Shown here piece by piece: positions 33,116 to 43,188 of a stretch of 64,000 nt of DNA (the first letter of the stretch is position 1; each line of letters opens with the position of its first letter). The stretch is from positions 1,217,876-1,281,875 of the forward strand of contig NZ_CP040908.1 of assembly GCF_013488205.1 (NCBI RefSeq). Reading direction: 5' to 3'. The notes below the pieces were generated by a model. The model was not told the DNA's origin, searched no databases, and was given only the letters and a program-made list of their open reading frames with translations. A program made the position numbers and the translations under genes. This DNA comes from Empedobacter falsenii. GTDB taxonomy: Bacteria; Bacteroidota; Bacteroidia; Flavobacteriales; Weeksellaceae.

Positions 33116-34453
33116 ATGGACGATTTTATTGCTGCCAGAAGTCAAATGGCGATGTCGCTTGCCTTTCACATTGTTTTTTCGTGTGTTGGAATGGTGATGC
33201 CTTTTATGATGGCAATTGCTCACTACAAATACCTCAAAACTAAAAACGAAATTTACAAAGGGTTAACCAAAGCTTGGAGTAAGGGAGTTGCGATTTTATT
33301 TGCTACGGGAGCAGTTTCTGGTACAATGCTTTCGTTTGAGTTAGGATTATTGTTTCCTAAATTTATGGAACACGCTGGACCAATTTTCGGAATGCCATTT
33401 TCGTTAGAAGGAACAGCTTTTTTTATTGAAGCAATTGCTTTAGGGTTTTTCCTTTATGGTTGGGACAAATTCAATAAATGGTTTCATTGGATTTGTGGTG
33501 TAATTGTAGGAATTAGCGGTTTAGCTTCAGGAATTTTGGTTGTTGCAGCAAATGCTTGGATGAATTCTCCGTCAGGTTTCGATTTTGTAAATGGCGAATA
33601 TCTTAACATAGATCCTGTAAAAGCTATGTTCAACGATGCGTGGTTTTCACAAGCATTGCACATGACAATTGCAGCTTTTTGTGCGACTGGATTTGCGGTT
33701 GCGGGTTTACATGCTTATCTTATTTTGAAAGGTAAGAATGTAAATTTTCATCGCGAAGCATTCAAAATTAGTTCTGTTTTAGCAATTACAGCAGCAATGT
33801 TAGCACCTTTGAGTGGTGATATTTCAGCGAAAGATGTAGCAAAACGTCAACCGATTAAATTGGCTGCGATGGAAGCGCATTTCAAAACAGAAGAAAGTGC
33901 TTCATTTGTTTTGGGAGGAATTGTGGACGAATCAAAAGAGGAAATTAAATACGCAATAAAAGTTCCAGGTGTGTTGAGTTTCTTGGTTCATTCAGATTTC
34001 AAAACGCCTGTAAAAGGATTGGAAGAATTTCCGAAAGATGAGTGGCCGCCTGTGGCAGTTGTACACTATGCTTTTCAGATTATGATAACATTCGGAATGT
34101 TGATGATGGGAATAGCTGTGATTTATTTGATTGCGCAATTTTTTAAGAAAGATTGGCGAACAAAACGCTGGTTTTATAAATTGTTTATGATTGCGACACC
34201 TTTTGGATATATCGCTTTAGAAGCAGGTTGGACGGTAACAGAAGTTGGTCGTCAACCGTGGATTATTTACGGAATTATGCGAACGGTAGATTCCATCACG
34301 CCAATGCCAGGAATCCAATATTCGTTTTACATTTTCACGTTTGTATTCATCACATTGTCCATTATTTTGGTGTTCTTAATGAATCGACAAATACAAATGG
34401 TTGCGAAGCTTTATGATCCAGAAGATCCAAATTATAAACCAGAAAAACATTAA
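33116..34453 (+). CDS. cydA: Cytochrome bd quinol oxidase subunit I
   Basis: 445 residues, the short form lacking the long Q-loop insertion. Haem ligands and channel residues are visible: the histidine of AFHIVFSC (about 18), the pair of glutamates in FSLEGTAFFIEAIALG (about 100-108), the histidine of QALHMTIAAF (about 183) and the GRQPW motif near the quinol site (about 375). It reduces oxygen to water with quinol in the inner membrane, with high oxygen affinity. cydB follows after 2 bp. Bd oxidases tolerate metals and cyanide better than haem-copper oxidases. Confidence 0.95.
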   Translation: MDDFIAARSQMAMSLAFHIVFSCVGMVMPFMMAIAHYKYLKTKNEIYKGLTKAWSKGVAILFATGAVSGTMLSFELGLLFPKFMEHAGPIFGMPFSLEGTAFFIEAIALGFFLYGWDKFNKWFHWICGVIVGISGLASGILVVAANAWMNSPSGFDFVNGEYLNIDPVKAMFNDAWFSQALHMTIAAFCATGFAVAGLHAYLILKGKNVNFHREAFKISSVLAITAAMLAPLSGDISAKDVAKRQPIKLAAMEAHFKTEESASFVLGGIVDESKEEIKYAIKVPGVLSFLVHSDFKTPVKGLEEFPKDEWPPVAVVHYAFQIMITFGMLMMGIAVIYLIAQFFKKDWRTKRWFYKLFMIATPFGYIALEAGWTVTEVGRQPWIIYGIMRTVDSITPMPGIQYSFYIFTFVFITLSIILVFLMNRQIQMVAKLYDPEDPNYKPEKH

Positions 34454-34455
34454 GT

Positions 34456-35463
34456 ATGATTTACGTAGTAATAGCATTTTTGTGGGTTGCCATCTGTTTA
34501 TATTTAATTTTAGGTGGAGCAGATTTCGGTGCTGGAATTGTCGAATTATTCTCTGAAAAGAGTTACAAAAAACGTACGCAGAAGATTATGTACAATTCGA
34601 TTGGACCAATTTGGGAAGCAAATCATATGTGGTTAATTATTGCCATTGTGATTTTGTTTGTCGGTTTTCCTAAGGTTTATGCAGATGTTTCTAATTATTT
34701 ACATATTCCGTTGGTGATTATGTTGTTGGGAATCATAGCGCGTGGAACATCGTTTACGTTCAGAAATTATGATGCAATCAACGATAAATGGCACAATTTG
34801 TATGATGTCATTTTTACTTATTCAAGTGTTGTAACACCTTTGTTTTTGGGTATAATAGCAGGATCTATCGTTTCGGGAAGTATTGATGACAATGCACTTT
34901 CCTTTCAAGATGCGTATATATTTTCGTGGTTAAGTTGGTTTAATTTTTCGGTCGGAATTTTCACTGTTGTGATTTGTGCTTTCTTGGCTTCGGTTTATTC
35001 CATTCAAACTGTTAAAAACGAAGAAGATAAAGTGATTTTGAGAAAACGTGCTAAGATTTATACAGCTTTAATTTTTGTTGCTGGAGCATTGGTATTTGCT
35101 GTTTCACTTTGGAAAAACATTCCATTATTTAGTTGGATAACATCAGAAATTTACGGTTATATCGCAATCGCAATTGCTTCAATCTCGATTGTATTATTAC
35201 TTTCTGCCTTAAATAAAGCGAAAGATTCTCTTTTGAAGGTTTATGCAGGAATAATTGTGATGATGATTTTGTTTGCAGCATCTTATTCACACTTTCCAAA
35301 TTTAGTATTATTCAAAGATGGTTCAACATTATCTTTATTGAAAGATTATGGTGCAATGAGCACAATAAATATGTTAGCTTGGGCATTATTACTCGGTTCG
35401 ATATTTATTTTACCATTTCTATTTTACTTGATTTATTCGTTCAATCAGAAGCAAAAAATATAA
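34456..35463 (+). CDS. cydB: Cytochrome bd quinol oxidase subunit II
   Basis: 335 residues with about eight to nine membrane helices. It begins with VIAFLWVAICLYLILGGADFGAGI, the conserved opening of CydB, and has IGPIWEANHMWLII, a hallmark of the subunit interface. It stabilises haems in CydA and is needed for assembly. It is cotranscribed with cydA (2 bp gap). The stop codon is followed directly by a tandem repeat array rather than a classic terminator. No cydX-like small ORF was recognised. Confidence 0.94.
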   Translation: MIYVVIAFLWVAICLYLILGGADFGAGIVELFSEKSYKKRTQKIMYNSIGPIWEANHMWLIIAIVILFVGFPKVYADVSNYLHIPLVIMLLGIIARGTSFTFRNYDAINDKWHNLYDVIFTYSSVVTPLFLGIIAGSIVSGSIDDNALSFQDAYIFSWLSWFNFSVGIFTVVICAFLASVYSIQTVKNEEDKVILRKRAKIYTALIFVAGALVFAVSLWKNIPLFSWITSEIYGYIAIAIASISIVLLLSALNKAKDSLLKVYAGIIVMMILFAASYSHFPNLVLFKDGSTLSLLKDYGAMSTINMLAWALLLGSIFILPFLFYLIYSFNQKQKI

Positions 35464-35480
35464 ATATCCGTTCCAAATAT

Positions 35481-35690
35481 TATTACAAACATACTTGTTT
35501 GTAATGTTTGTCAAGAAGATTTTATTACAAACATACTTGTTTATAATGTCTGTCAAGAGGATTTTATTACAAACATACTTGTTTATAATGTTCGTCAAGA
35601 AGATTTTATTACAAACATACTTGTTTGTAATGTCTGTCAAGAAGATTTTATTATAAACGCACTTGTTTGTAATCAACTGAGTCCTCGGGA
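35481..35690. repeat. Five 42-bp tandem repeats, each carrying a hairpin
   Basis: Units start at 35481, 35523, 35565, 35607 and 35649. The first four are nearly identical; the fifth keeps only the first half, and a sixth fragment (TAAACATAGCTGTTTGTAAT) is near 35696. Each unit holds the inverted repeat ATTACAAACA-TACT-TGTTTGTAAT. The changes in units 2, 3 and 5 weaken but do not abolish the pairing. The array lies between cydB and the CobW-type gene. A minus-strand frame through it is open only because 42 is a multiple of three. Beyond it (35711-35795) nothing else is seen. Confidence 0.9.
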
Positions 35691-35795
35691 AAGGATAAAC
35701 ATAGCTGTTTGTAATTAACCGAGCCTTAGAAAAGAACAAGTGAATTTGATAAATGAAATAAATCTATTTAAATTTTTAGAACAAGGATGATAAGA

Positions 35796-35832
35796 AAAAG
35801 AGCCTTACTTCAAATCGAAATAAGGCTCTTTT
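35796..35832. terminator. Bidirectional terminator between cydAB and the CobW-type gene
   Basis: A 12-bp stem, AAAAGAGCCTTA with TAAGGCTCTTTT, has A and T runs on both flanks. Confidence 0.88.
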
Positions 35833-35835
35833 ATT

Positions 35836-37080
35836 TTAATTATGTTTTGCTTGCCATTCTGCAATTTCTTGCTCATTTAGCAAACAAGAATTTAATTCTT
35901 GTGTAACTTTTTCTTTATCCAAACCTTGTCCAATAAAAACAAGTTCTATCATTCGATCTCCCCATTCTTTCGACCATTTTGCATCAATCGTTTTTTGATT
36001 AAATTGATACGCTGCAAACTGAATTCTTTCGTCATATGGCATCGAGCACCACCAAGCCCCCGCAGGATCAATTCGGATACTACCACCAGCTTGACTCAAG
36101 AATATAGCTTCATCAGGACGATTTGCTAACCAAAATAAACCTTTCGAACGGTAAATAGTTGCAGGGAAATTATCATTCAAATACGTTAAAAAACGTTCTG
36201 CATGAAATGGAATTTTTTGTCTGTAAACAAAAGAAGTCATTCCATATTTTTCTTCCAAATGATCGTGGTGTTCGTGCGTACAATGTTCACCACATTCGTG
36301 ATCATGGTCGTGATGATGATGGTGATGTTCCTCTTTTTCTTGCTCTTCTAATAATTTTACCCAAGCATCCATATCCTGAATTTTCTCAAAATCGAATAGA
36401 TTGGTGTTCAAAATTTCAGTTAATTCAACGTGAGAAAAACTTGCAGGAATTATTTTAGCAGAAGGATTTAATTTAGTCACAAACGCTTCAATATTCATCA
36501 ACGTTTCTTCTTCAACCAAATCCATTTTATTTAGAATAATCACATTCGAAAATTCAATTTGATCGATTAAAAGATTCACAATCGGACGATTATCTTCTCT
36601 GTTTTCTGTAAAACCACGATCAAAAACATCTTCATCAGTTCCTAAATTTTTGAAGAAATTATAAGCGTCAACTACTGTTACCAACGTGTCTAAACGTGCA
36701 ACTTTTGGCAAATCAATTTTACCATCAGGCGAAACAAAATCTAATGATTGCGCAATAGGACCTGGATCAGAAATACCAGAACTTTCGATAACCAAATAAT
36801 CATATTTCCCTGATTGTGCTAACTTCTCGATTTCTACAATCAAATCCTCTCGTAATTCACAACAAACGCAACCATTACTCAATTCAACCAATTTTTCATC
36901 CGTTTGAATTAAATCATTTTCACGTGAAACCATTTGCGCATCAATATTTACCGCACCCATATCGTTTACGATAACTGCTACTTTTAGCCCTTTTTTGTTG
37001 TGTAATATATGATTAAGAAGTGTTGTTTTTCCGCTTCCAAGAAATCCAGAAAGTACCGTTACAGGTAGTCTATTTTTCAT
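35836..37080 (-). CDS. CobW/COG0523-type G3E GTPase, zinc metallochaperone
   Basis: 414 residues. It has the P-loop GFLGSGKTT (about 12-20), the metal site GCVCC (about 71-75), the switch region [10 protein letters not shown] and [10 protein letters not shown] His-rich loop [18 protein letters not shown] (about 248-265) can store zinc. The C-terminal CobW_C domain ends with [13 protein letters not shown]. Such proteins insert zinc into client enzymes under zinc limitation and are commonly Zur-regulated. A minus-strand box TAACTTTG (37104-37111) precedes the gene. I see no copy of the island's palindromic operator here. Confidence 0.9.
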   Translation of the reverse strand: MKNRLPVTVLSGFLGSGKTTLLNHILHNKKGLKVAVIVNDMGAVNIDAQMVSRENDLIQTDEKLVELSNGCVCCELREDLIVEIEKLAQSGKYDYLVIESSGISDPGPIAQSLDFVSPDGKIDLPKVARLDTLVTVVDAYNFFKNLGTDEDVFDRGFTENREDNRPIVNLLIDQIEFSNVIILNKMDLVEEETLMNIEAFVTKLNPSAKIIPASFSHVELTEILNTNLFDFEKIQDMDAWVKLLEEQEKEEHHHHHHDHDHECGEHCTHEHHDHLEEKYGMTSFVYRQKIPFHAERFLTYLNDNFPATIYRSKGLFWLANRPDEAIFLSQAGGSIRIDPAGAWWCSMPYDERIQFAAYQFNQKTIDAKWSKEWGDRMIELVFIGQGLDKEKVTQELNSCLLNEQEIAEWQAKHN

Positions 37081-37208
37081 AATTTATGCTTAAAAATATG
37101 CTACAAAGTTACGTTTTTATCACGCAAATTTTTGTGTAGAATCATCTATAAATTTTATAATGTTCTGTTAAGAATTTAATAATGAATCACTGTTAAAAAG
37201 ATTTCGTT

Positions 37209-37216
37209 TATTTTTG
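37209..37216 (+). promoter_or_regulatory. -7 box before the metallophosphoesterase
   Basis: TATTTTTG, a perfect TAnnTTTG box, lies 19 bp before the ATG at 37236. Confidence 0.55.
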
Positions 37217-37235
37217 TTCAAAATCAAATAAAATA

Positions 37236-38468
37236 ATGTTTGTTTATAGTGTTATCACGTCAATAATTATTTCAATAATACTTGAAATTTACCTGTATTT
37301 TAACTTTAAAAAATTCATTCAAAACAACTATATTCTTTTTGGGAATATGCTTTTGTGGTTACTTGTTTTGGGTAATTTTGGATATAATCTAATCTTTTTT
37401 GATCGTAATGTCGGTCAAACACAAATGACAATGTGGGCAACAGGTTTGTTTATGTTGTTTGGTTTTCCTCGAATTATTTTGGTTCTATTTTTCTTGATTC
37501 AAGATATTTTTAGAGGATTTGGTTGGCTATTTAATTGTGCAACAAATCATCCAACAAAAGAAGATTCTTATTTACCTTCTCGCCGAAAATTTGTGATGAT
37601 TTCTGGATTAACAGTGGCTTCAATACCTTTTTTTAGTTTGATTTATGGAATGACTTTAGGAAAATATAATTTCAAAGTAATCAAGAAAAAATTAGCGTAT
37701 CAACGTTTACCAAAATCGTTTGATGGTTTCAAGATTTTACATATTACAGATATTCATTCGGGAAGTTTGGATAATCGTGAAAAGATAGAATATGCAGTCG
37801 ATTTAATCAATCAACAAGAGTTTGATATATTGTTGTTTACGGGAGATATTGTGAATAATTTTCATTGGGAAATGGATAAATGGTACGATGTTTTTTCGAA
37901 AATAAAACAAGCGCCACACGGAAATTTTGCAGTGTTAGGAAATCATGATTATGGTGAATATTCGGATTGGAAAACGGAGGAAGAAAAACAAGATAATTTC
38001 GAGAAAATCAAAGCGATTTTCCCTAAGATTGGAATGAAATTATTATTGAATGAAAACCGATTTATTACAAAGAATGGTGAAAAAATTGCGTTAATTGGCG
38101 TTCAGAATTGGGGAACACGATTTAAGAAATTAGGAGATATTGATGTAGCTTCGAATTATGTAAATGCAGAAGATTTTAAGATTGTGATGTCACATGATCC
38201 TTCGCATTGGAATGAAATTTTGAAGAATCATACCAAACATTTTGACTTGACTTTGTCTGGACATACGCACGGAATGCAGTTGGGAATTGAAGTTCCGAAA
38301 ATTGGTTTGCGTTGGAGTCCTGCGCAATATGTATATCCGCAATGGGCAGGATTTTATGATTTTGAAGGAAAGATCATCAATGTGAATAGAGGTTTTGGTT
38401 ATCATTTTTATCCTGGAAGAGTTGGGATTTGGCCAGAAATCACGTTAATAGAATTGAAATCAGTATAA
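37236..38468 (+). CDS. Membrane-anchored metallophosphoesterase
   Basis: 410 residues. Several hydrophobic segments occupy the first 150 residues, so the protein is anchored in the inner membrane. The catalytic domain follows with ITDIHSG (about 171-177), FTGDIVNN (about 205), GNHDYG (about 235), SHDPSHW and SGHTHGM (about 345), the full set of dimetal ligands of calcineurin-type phosphoesterases. It resembles YkuE/YaeI-type enzymes that act on lipid-linked phosphates, though the substrate is not known. It is monocistronic. Confidence 0.88.
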   Translation: MFVYSVITSIIISIILEIYLYFNFKKFIQNNYILFGNMLLWLLVLGNFGYNLIFFDRNVGQTQMTMWATGLFMLFGFPRIILVLFFLIQDIFRGFGWLFNCATNHPTKEDSYLPSRRKFVMISGLTVASIPFFSLIYGMTLGKYNFKVIKKKLAYQRLPKSFDGFKILHITDIHSGSLDNREKIEYAVDLINQQEFDILLFTGDIVNNFHWEMDKWYDVFSKIKQAPHGNFAVLGNHDYGEYSDWKTEEEKQDNFEKIKAIFPKIGMKLLLNENRFITKNGEKIALIGVQNWGTRFKKLGDIDVASNYVNAEDFKIVMSHDPSHWNEILKNHTKHFDLTLSGHTHGMQLGIEVPKIGLRWSPAQYVYPQWAGFYDFEGKIINVNRGFGYHFYPGRVGIWPEITLIELKSV

Positions 38469-38570
38469 AATAGTAGGAAATAGCAATCAAAATTTTTGGT
38501 TGCTTTTTTGATGTATATCAATTCTGAAAACAGATTTTTATCGGATTATTGTTATAAAAAAAGAAATAAA

Positions 38571-38888
38571 ATGAATGAAGAATTAATTCCTTTACAGGTT
38601 CTAAAAAATGAATCAACTTCGCGCTTTGAGTTGAATGTTGATGGATACATCGCTTTTATAGATTATAAACAAGAAGATGATATCATTAAATTGATTCATA
38701 CCGAAGTTCCTGAAGAATTAGGAGGAAGAGGCGTTGCGGCTGCTTTGGTAGAAAAAACATTGTTTTATTTGGAGGTACATAAAAATCCTTTGTTTCCGTA
38801 TTGTCCTTATGTGTATGCCTACATCAAAAAGCATCCGGAATGGAAACGAATTGTTCATCCTAAATTTCCGAAATATAACGAATTGTAA
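38571..38888 (+). CDS. Small GNAT-type N-acetyltransferase (YjdJ-like)
   Basis: 105 residues from the ATG at 38571; an in-frame TTG at 38496 lies in T-rich sequence following the previous gene's hairpin and is not used. It has the minimal acetyltransferase fold of Gcn5-related proteins: EVPEELGGRGVAAALVEKTL is the acetyl-CoA loop, and CPYVYAYIKKHPEW is the family's C-terminal motif. The substrate is unknown. A perfect 18-bp hairpin separates it from the convergent symporter gene. Confidence 0.85.
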   Translation: MNEELIPLQVLKNESTSRFELNVDGYIAFIDYKQEDDIIKLIHTEVPEELGGRGVAAALVEKTLFYLEVHKNPLFPYCPYVYAYIKKHPEWKRIVHPKFPKYNEL

Positions 38889-38908
38889 TCGGTTAACGAA
38901 TGATATTA

Positions 38909-38949
38909 TAACAAGAAATGCGACCTTTATTAGGTCGCATTTCTTGTTA
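38909..38949. terminator. Bidirectional terminator, perfect 18-bp stem
   Basis: TAACAAGAAATGCGACCT pairs exactly with the segment 38932-38949, with a 5-base loop. It serves the convergent acetyltransferase and symporter genes. Confidence 0.92.
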
Positions 38950-38970
38950 TATTTTTGAAAAGCAATTTAT

Positions 38971-40239
38971 TTAAGCTTTGTGATGATCATCATCGTGTGT
39001 ATATGTTTGCTCAATTGCGAGGTGTCCTTCCCATTTATCAACTGCAACAGTCGATAAAGCATTTCCAAGAACATTCGTCATCGAACGTGCCATATCACAG
39101 AAATGGTCGATTGGTAAAATCAATGCGATTCCTTCTGGTGGAATTCCAAACATCGAACAAGTTGCAACCACTACAATTAATGAAGCTCTTGGTACACCTG
39201 CAACACCTTTTGAAGTAAGCATTAAGACTAATAACATCAAAATTTGTTTCTCGATTGGCATGTGAATTCCATAAACTTGCGCGATAAATAGCGATGCGAA
39301 CGTCATGTACATCATTGATCCATCTAAATTGAAGGAGTATCCAAGCGGTAAAGTAAACGAAATAATTTTCTTTTGAGCTCCAAATTTTTCTAATTCTTCA
39401 ACTAATTTTGGGAATACAGCTTCTGATGAAGTTGTAGAGAAAGCAATTAGTAAAGGTGCTTTGATGTGTCTTAATAAGTCGATTACTCGTTTTCCTAAGA
39501 TGAAATATCCAACCAAAATTAAAACAGCCCAAAGAAGCAAAATACCAATTACAAATGCAATTAAATATTTAACATAAAGTAAGAATATACCGAATCCGTA
39601 CGTTGCAATAGCAGCAGAAATAGTTCCTAAAACTCCTAATGGCGCAGTCCACATTATATATCCAACCATGATTAAGACGATATGCGAAATTTTGTCTAAC
39701 GCTTTCGTAATCATTTCTCCTTCTTTTCCGTAAGCTGCCATCGCGACACCAAAGAAAATAGAGAAAACAACGATTTGTAAGATTTCATTTGTTGCAAATG
39801 ATTCAAAAACAGATTTAGGAATCATATGTGTAATGAAATGCTCTAATGTAAGCGAAGCTTGACCTTTTAATAAATCTTGAGCAGAACTTGAATCGATCTC
39901 AATGTTCAATCCTTCTCCAGGTTTCATTACATTGATAACAATAGCACCAATCACCAAAGAAGTAAGAGAAGCTGTGATAAACCACCCCATTGCACGTCCA
40001 CCAACTCGTCCAACCATTTTCATATCACCCATTTTAGCAATACCAACTACTAAAGTTGAGAAAACTAAAGGCGCAATAATCATCTGAATAAGACGAATAA
40101 AAACAGTACCAAGAAGTTTTATGTTAGTCGAAAATGTTTTAATAAATTCTGGCGAGGTATTATAATGTACATATCCTCCAAGCGCAACCCCGATAAGAAG
40201 GGCAATAATAATAGCTATAAAAAGTTTATTGTTTTTCAT
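38971..40239 (-). CDS. Dicarboxylate/amino acid:cation symporter (DAACS family)
   Basis: 422 residues with eight membrane helices and two re-entrant loops. Substrate-binding signatures are FSTTSSEAVFPK (first hairpin loop, about 275) and SFNLDGSMMYMTFASLF (about 302-318), followed by SKGVAGVPRASLIV. It imports C4-dicarboxylates or glutamate/aspartate with protons or sodium. The C-terminus is His-rich (THDDDHHKA), unusual and of unknown meaning. It is monocistronic and ends at a shared terminator. Confidence 0.9.
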   Translation of the reverse strand: MKNNKLFIAIIIALLIGVALGGYVHYNTSPEFIKTFSTNIKLLGTVFIRLIQMIIAPLVFSTLVVGIAKMGDMKMVGRVGGRAMGWFITASLTSLVIGAIVINVMKPGEGLNIEIDSSSAQDLLKGQASLTLEHFITHMIPKSVFESFATNEILQIVVFSIFFGVAMAAYGKEGEMITKALDKISHIVLIMVGYIMWTAPLGVLGTISAAIATYGFGIFLLYVKYLIAFVIGILLLWAVLILVGYFILGKRVIDLLRHIKAPLLIAFSTTSSEAVFPKLVEELEKFGAQKKIISFTLPLGYSFNLDGSMMYMTFASLFIAQVYGIHMPIEKQILMLLVLMLTSKGVAGVPRASLIVVVATCSMFGIPPEGIALILPIDHFCDMARSMTNVLGNALSTVAVDKWEGHLAIEQTYTHDDDHHKA

Positions 40240-40323
40240 TATGCGATTTTAAACTTTTCCAAAACTACTATTTTTTAGCAAATTATTAAGAATATAAATT
40301 GATTTATACACCAAATTAAATAT

Positions 40324-40358
40324 AAAACCCTTTGTATGTAGTGTTTACAAAGGGTTTT
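40324..40358. terminator. Terminator after the AddB-like gene
   Basis: A 13-bp stem, AAAACCCTTTGTA with TACAAAGGGTTTT, has a 9-base loop. It lies 20 bp beyond the 3' end of the minus-strand nuclease gene. Confidence 0.85.
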
Positions 40359-40377
40359 CTTTATAGTGTATTGAGTA

Positions 40378-43065
40378 CTATTCTGGTTGTTTGAACGGAA
40401 TTTCTTGATTTAAAATCTCTTCGATTAATGTTGACATCGGTGCTGTAGAATTTTCGACAATCGAATAATCGATGGTGGTGTTTTTATCAACCGAAAGTTT
40501 AATTAATTCTTTATTTGGAAATTTGATTGGATAAATACACAATTCAATGTCTTTAGTTAAGTTTTCTTTGTCTGCATAAAATAAATGTGCGTAGAAAATT
40601 AATTGTAATTGTTTCGCTTTATCTTCTTTTTGGTAAACGGTTTCTATTTCTTCGGTTTTCACCGAAATATCTTTCGCATAACCAGTTTTGTAATCAATAA
40701 TTCGGATTTGATTATTGACAGAATCAATTCGGTCAATTACCCCTTTCAGTTTTACAATTTTGCCATTTGTAAGTGCAAAATCAACTTCGTGCTTGCTTTC
40801 CAAAGCTCGAATTACAAATTCATTTTCCTTTGCTGTAGTCGTATCTTTAGACAAAACGCCATCTACAATTCGTTCTGCAATTTTATAAATCAAATAATTT
40901 GGACCTTTATCCAAATGTCCATCTTTATATTCTTTGCTAAAATGTTCTTGTAAGGTTTTATCTTTTATTTTTTCGATATTTTTGAAATCATTTTCATGCA
41001 AAATATGTCCAATATAAGGCGTATACAAATCCTCCAAAGCACCATGAACAATATTTCCTAATGTTCTTGCGCTTACAATTTCTTCGGCTTCTTCGACTTC
41101 ATTTACATTAAAAACACGTTGCTCATAAAAATCTAACGGATTGCGTAAATAGGTCGAAAGTGAAGAAGGTGAAATTCCATATTCAGCCCAATTTTGAAGC
41201 TTTGCCATTGTTTCATCAGTTTTTGGAACAATGATTTCTTTCAAAGGTTTTGTGACAAAACTTGGTGCAGCAAAAGTTTCTTTCACTTCGTGATTACTTT
41301 CAAATTTGATTTGAGCTAAAAAGCGAGATTTTTCTCCAGAGCCCATTCCGTCAGCTTCGGTATCATACACGAAATAAGCATTTTTCGCACGCTGAATCAA
41401 ACGATAAAAGTGATAAGCATAAATAGAATCATTTTCTGTAAAAGTATTCAATTTCATTTGTTTACGAATATCGTACGGAATAAATGTATTGTTTTGTCGT
41501 CCCAAAGGTAAAATTTCATCATTCACAGAAGTCATGATAATATTATCGAAATTCAATAAACGAGTTTCCAATAATCCCATCAATTGTAAACCTTTCAAAG
41601 GTTCTCCAATAAAGGAAATTGTCTCAGAAGAAACGATTTTATTGTATAATAAAAACAAGGTTCTATAATCTTTGATATCATCAACACTCAACAAATTTTC
41701 ATGCAATTGATTGAAAACTTTTTTGAAAAAGAATAAATATTCTTTCATCAACAAATCGTTCATCGAAGGATGATGCAATAAATCGTCTGTCCAATTTTTT
41801 AGATGATGAATAAATTCAGTGATACTTTTCGGAATATGAAAAATAGATTTAAAGATTGATTCTCCTAACGAATTCTGAATCGAATTTTGAGAATTAAATA
41901 TTCTATTTTGTAATCGAATATCTCCAATTAATTTTCGACTTTCTTCTGTGCTAAAAAGAGATAATGTTTTATTTTCAAGAATTTGTAAGACATTTTTGAA
42001 ATAAAACATGGTCCCTTTTCCTAACTTCTCCCGATTCATTTGCAACTCAAAAATTGATTTGAAAAACTGCGCTAATGGAACCGAACGCAAGGGAATTCCC
42101 ATCGAAATATTAAGGTGCGTGATATTTTCGGGCAATGAATTAAGAATTGAAGGTAAAATAGATTCATCAGCCAAAATCAAAGCCGTATTTTTTATTTCAT
42201 CTTCGTTGAGATTTCTAATTAAATCTGCAATATATTTTGCTTGTCCAACTTGCTTTGCAACACCAATTGTTTGCAAATTTTTTGGCTTCGAAAATTCATC
42301 AACCACCCAATTTATCGGTTTTATTTTCTCTTTATATTTTCGAAGAAAAGAACCCGCTTCTTGATTAGGATTTTCGTAATAATATTTATCCGCATCAAAA
42401 TATAAAGTGGCTAGATTCTCTTTTTCTAAACGAAAAATAAGCGCTTGTTCTGCTTTTGTTAAGGCATTAAATCCAGCAAAAACATAATGTGAAGTTCTAT
42501 TTTCAACAATTTCTTCAACTTTTTCGCTCGCAATTCTGAAAACCATTCCAGCATAACCTTCTTTTGAATCCAACAGATCTTGTTGCAATTGAAAATATAA
42601 TTTTGAAACAATTCCCCAAAAAGTTAAGTGATTTTGAATGATTTCATTTTTTCCAATCTCAATTTTTCCATCTCCCCATTGACTAATTCGTTCCACTGAA
42701 ACCAAATAGTCTAAAACTTTATGCGCAGGTTGCAAAGAAGCATCGATATCATCGAAATCTTTCAAAACAGTTGGTCCCCATTTGATAAAATCTTCGAAAG
42801 AATCAGGTTTGTCAACGATTTTTTTATAAGCTTGATACGCTTTGAACCATAGATTAATTCCAGAAATAATTTCTAAACCAGAAAGTTCGCTCATCAATTC
42901 TTCAATACTTTTCATTTGTGGAAGAATGATATTTTGCGCTTGACGCTGAAATTCTTGTTTGAAGAATAACATGGGACGTTTTCCTGGTAAAACTAAAGTG
43001 GTGTTGATAAAGTTTTTTTGATTTTGGACTAAATCTTTTACAACATTTTCTATGAATTGAGCCAT
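40378..43065 (-). CDS. AddB/RexB-like PD-(D/E)XK nuclease protein
   Basis: 895 residues. The N-terminal region (LVLPGKRPMLFFKQEF) resembles the inactive helicase half of AddB. The middle contains VNDEILPLGRQNNTFIPYDIR and YHFYRLIQRAKNAYFVYDTEADG, segments conserved in Bacteroidota AddB-like proteins. The C-terminal nuclease domain has LGNIVHGALEDLY and GVIDRIDSVNNQIRIIDYKTG, with the catalytic D and D-x-K. It works in double-strand break processing, normally with an AddA helicase, which is not adjacent here. Full length, no sign of decay. Confidence 0.82.
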   Translation of the reverse strand: MAQFIENVVKDLVQNQKNFINTTLVLPGKRPMLFFKQEFQRQAQNIILPQMKSIEELMSELSGLEIISGINLWFKAYQAYKKIVDKPDSFEDFIKWGPTVLKDFDDIDASLQPAHKVLDYLVSVERISQWGDGKIEIGKNEIIQNHLTFWGIVSKLYFQLQQDLLDSKEGYAGMVFRIASEKVEEIVENRTSHYVFAGFNALTKAEQALIFRLEKENLATLYFDADKYYYENPNQEAGSFLRKYKEKIKPINWVVDEFSKPKNLQTIGVAKQVGQAKYIADLIRNLNEDEIKNTALILADESILPSILNSLPENITHLNISMGIPLRSVPLAQFFKSIFELQMNREKLGKGTMFYFKNVLQILENKTLSLFSTEESRKLIGDIRLQNRIFNSQNSIQNSLGESIFKSIFHIPKSITEFIHHLKNWTDDLLHHPSMNDLLMKEYLFFFKKVFNQLHENLLSVDDIKDYRTLFLLYNKIVSSETISFIGEPLKGLQLMGLLETRLLNFDNIIMTSVNDEILPLGRQNNTFIPYDIRKQMKLNTFTENDSIYAYHFYRLIQRAKNAYFVYDTEADGMGSGEKSRFLAQIKFESNHEVKETFAAPSFVTKPLKEIIVPKTDETMAKLQNWAEYGISPSSLSTYLRNPLDFYEQRVFNVNEVEEAEEIVSARTLGNIVHGALEDLYTPYIGHILHENDFKNIEKIKDKTLQEHFSKEYKDGHLDKGPNYLIYKIAERIVDGVLSKDTTTAKENEFVIRALESKHEVDFALTNGKIVKLKGVIDRIDSVNNQIRIIDYKTGYAKDISVKTEEIETVYQKEDKAKQLQLIFYAHLFYADKENLTKDIELCIYPIKFPNKELIKLSVDKNTTIDYSIVENSTAPMSTLIEEILNQEIPFKQPE

Positions 43066-43188
43066 TTTGAAATTTTCTTTCGTTGAGTTGTTGTAAAAGT
43101 AAGGATTTTGAGAGACAATTTGTGGCGTTTAAAAATTTATATACTTTGAAGAATTTGATTACTTTTATACTAACCAATCTAGAAAATA

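Noticed and set aside
35481-35690. CRISPR-like regular repeats
   Set aside because: The units are continuous with no unique spacers and there are no cas genes.
35419-35739. Minus-strand ORF with repeated NKYVCNKI-like units
   Set aside because: The repeat arises from the 42-bp tandem DNA array, whose length is a multiple of three; it also overlaps the end of cydB and has no start context.
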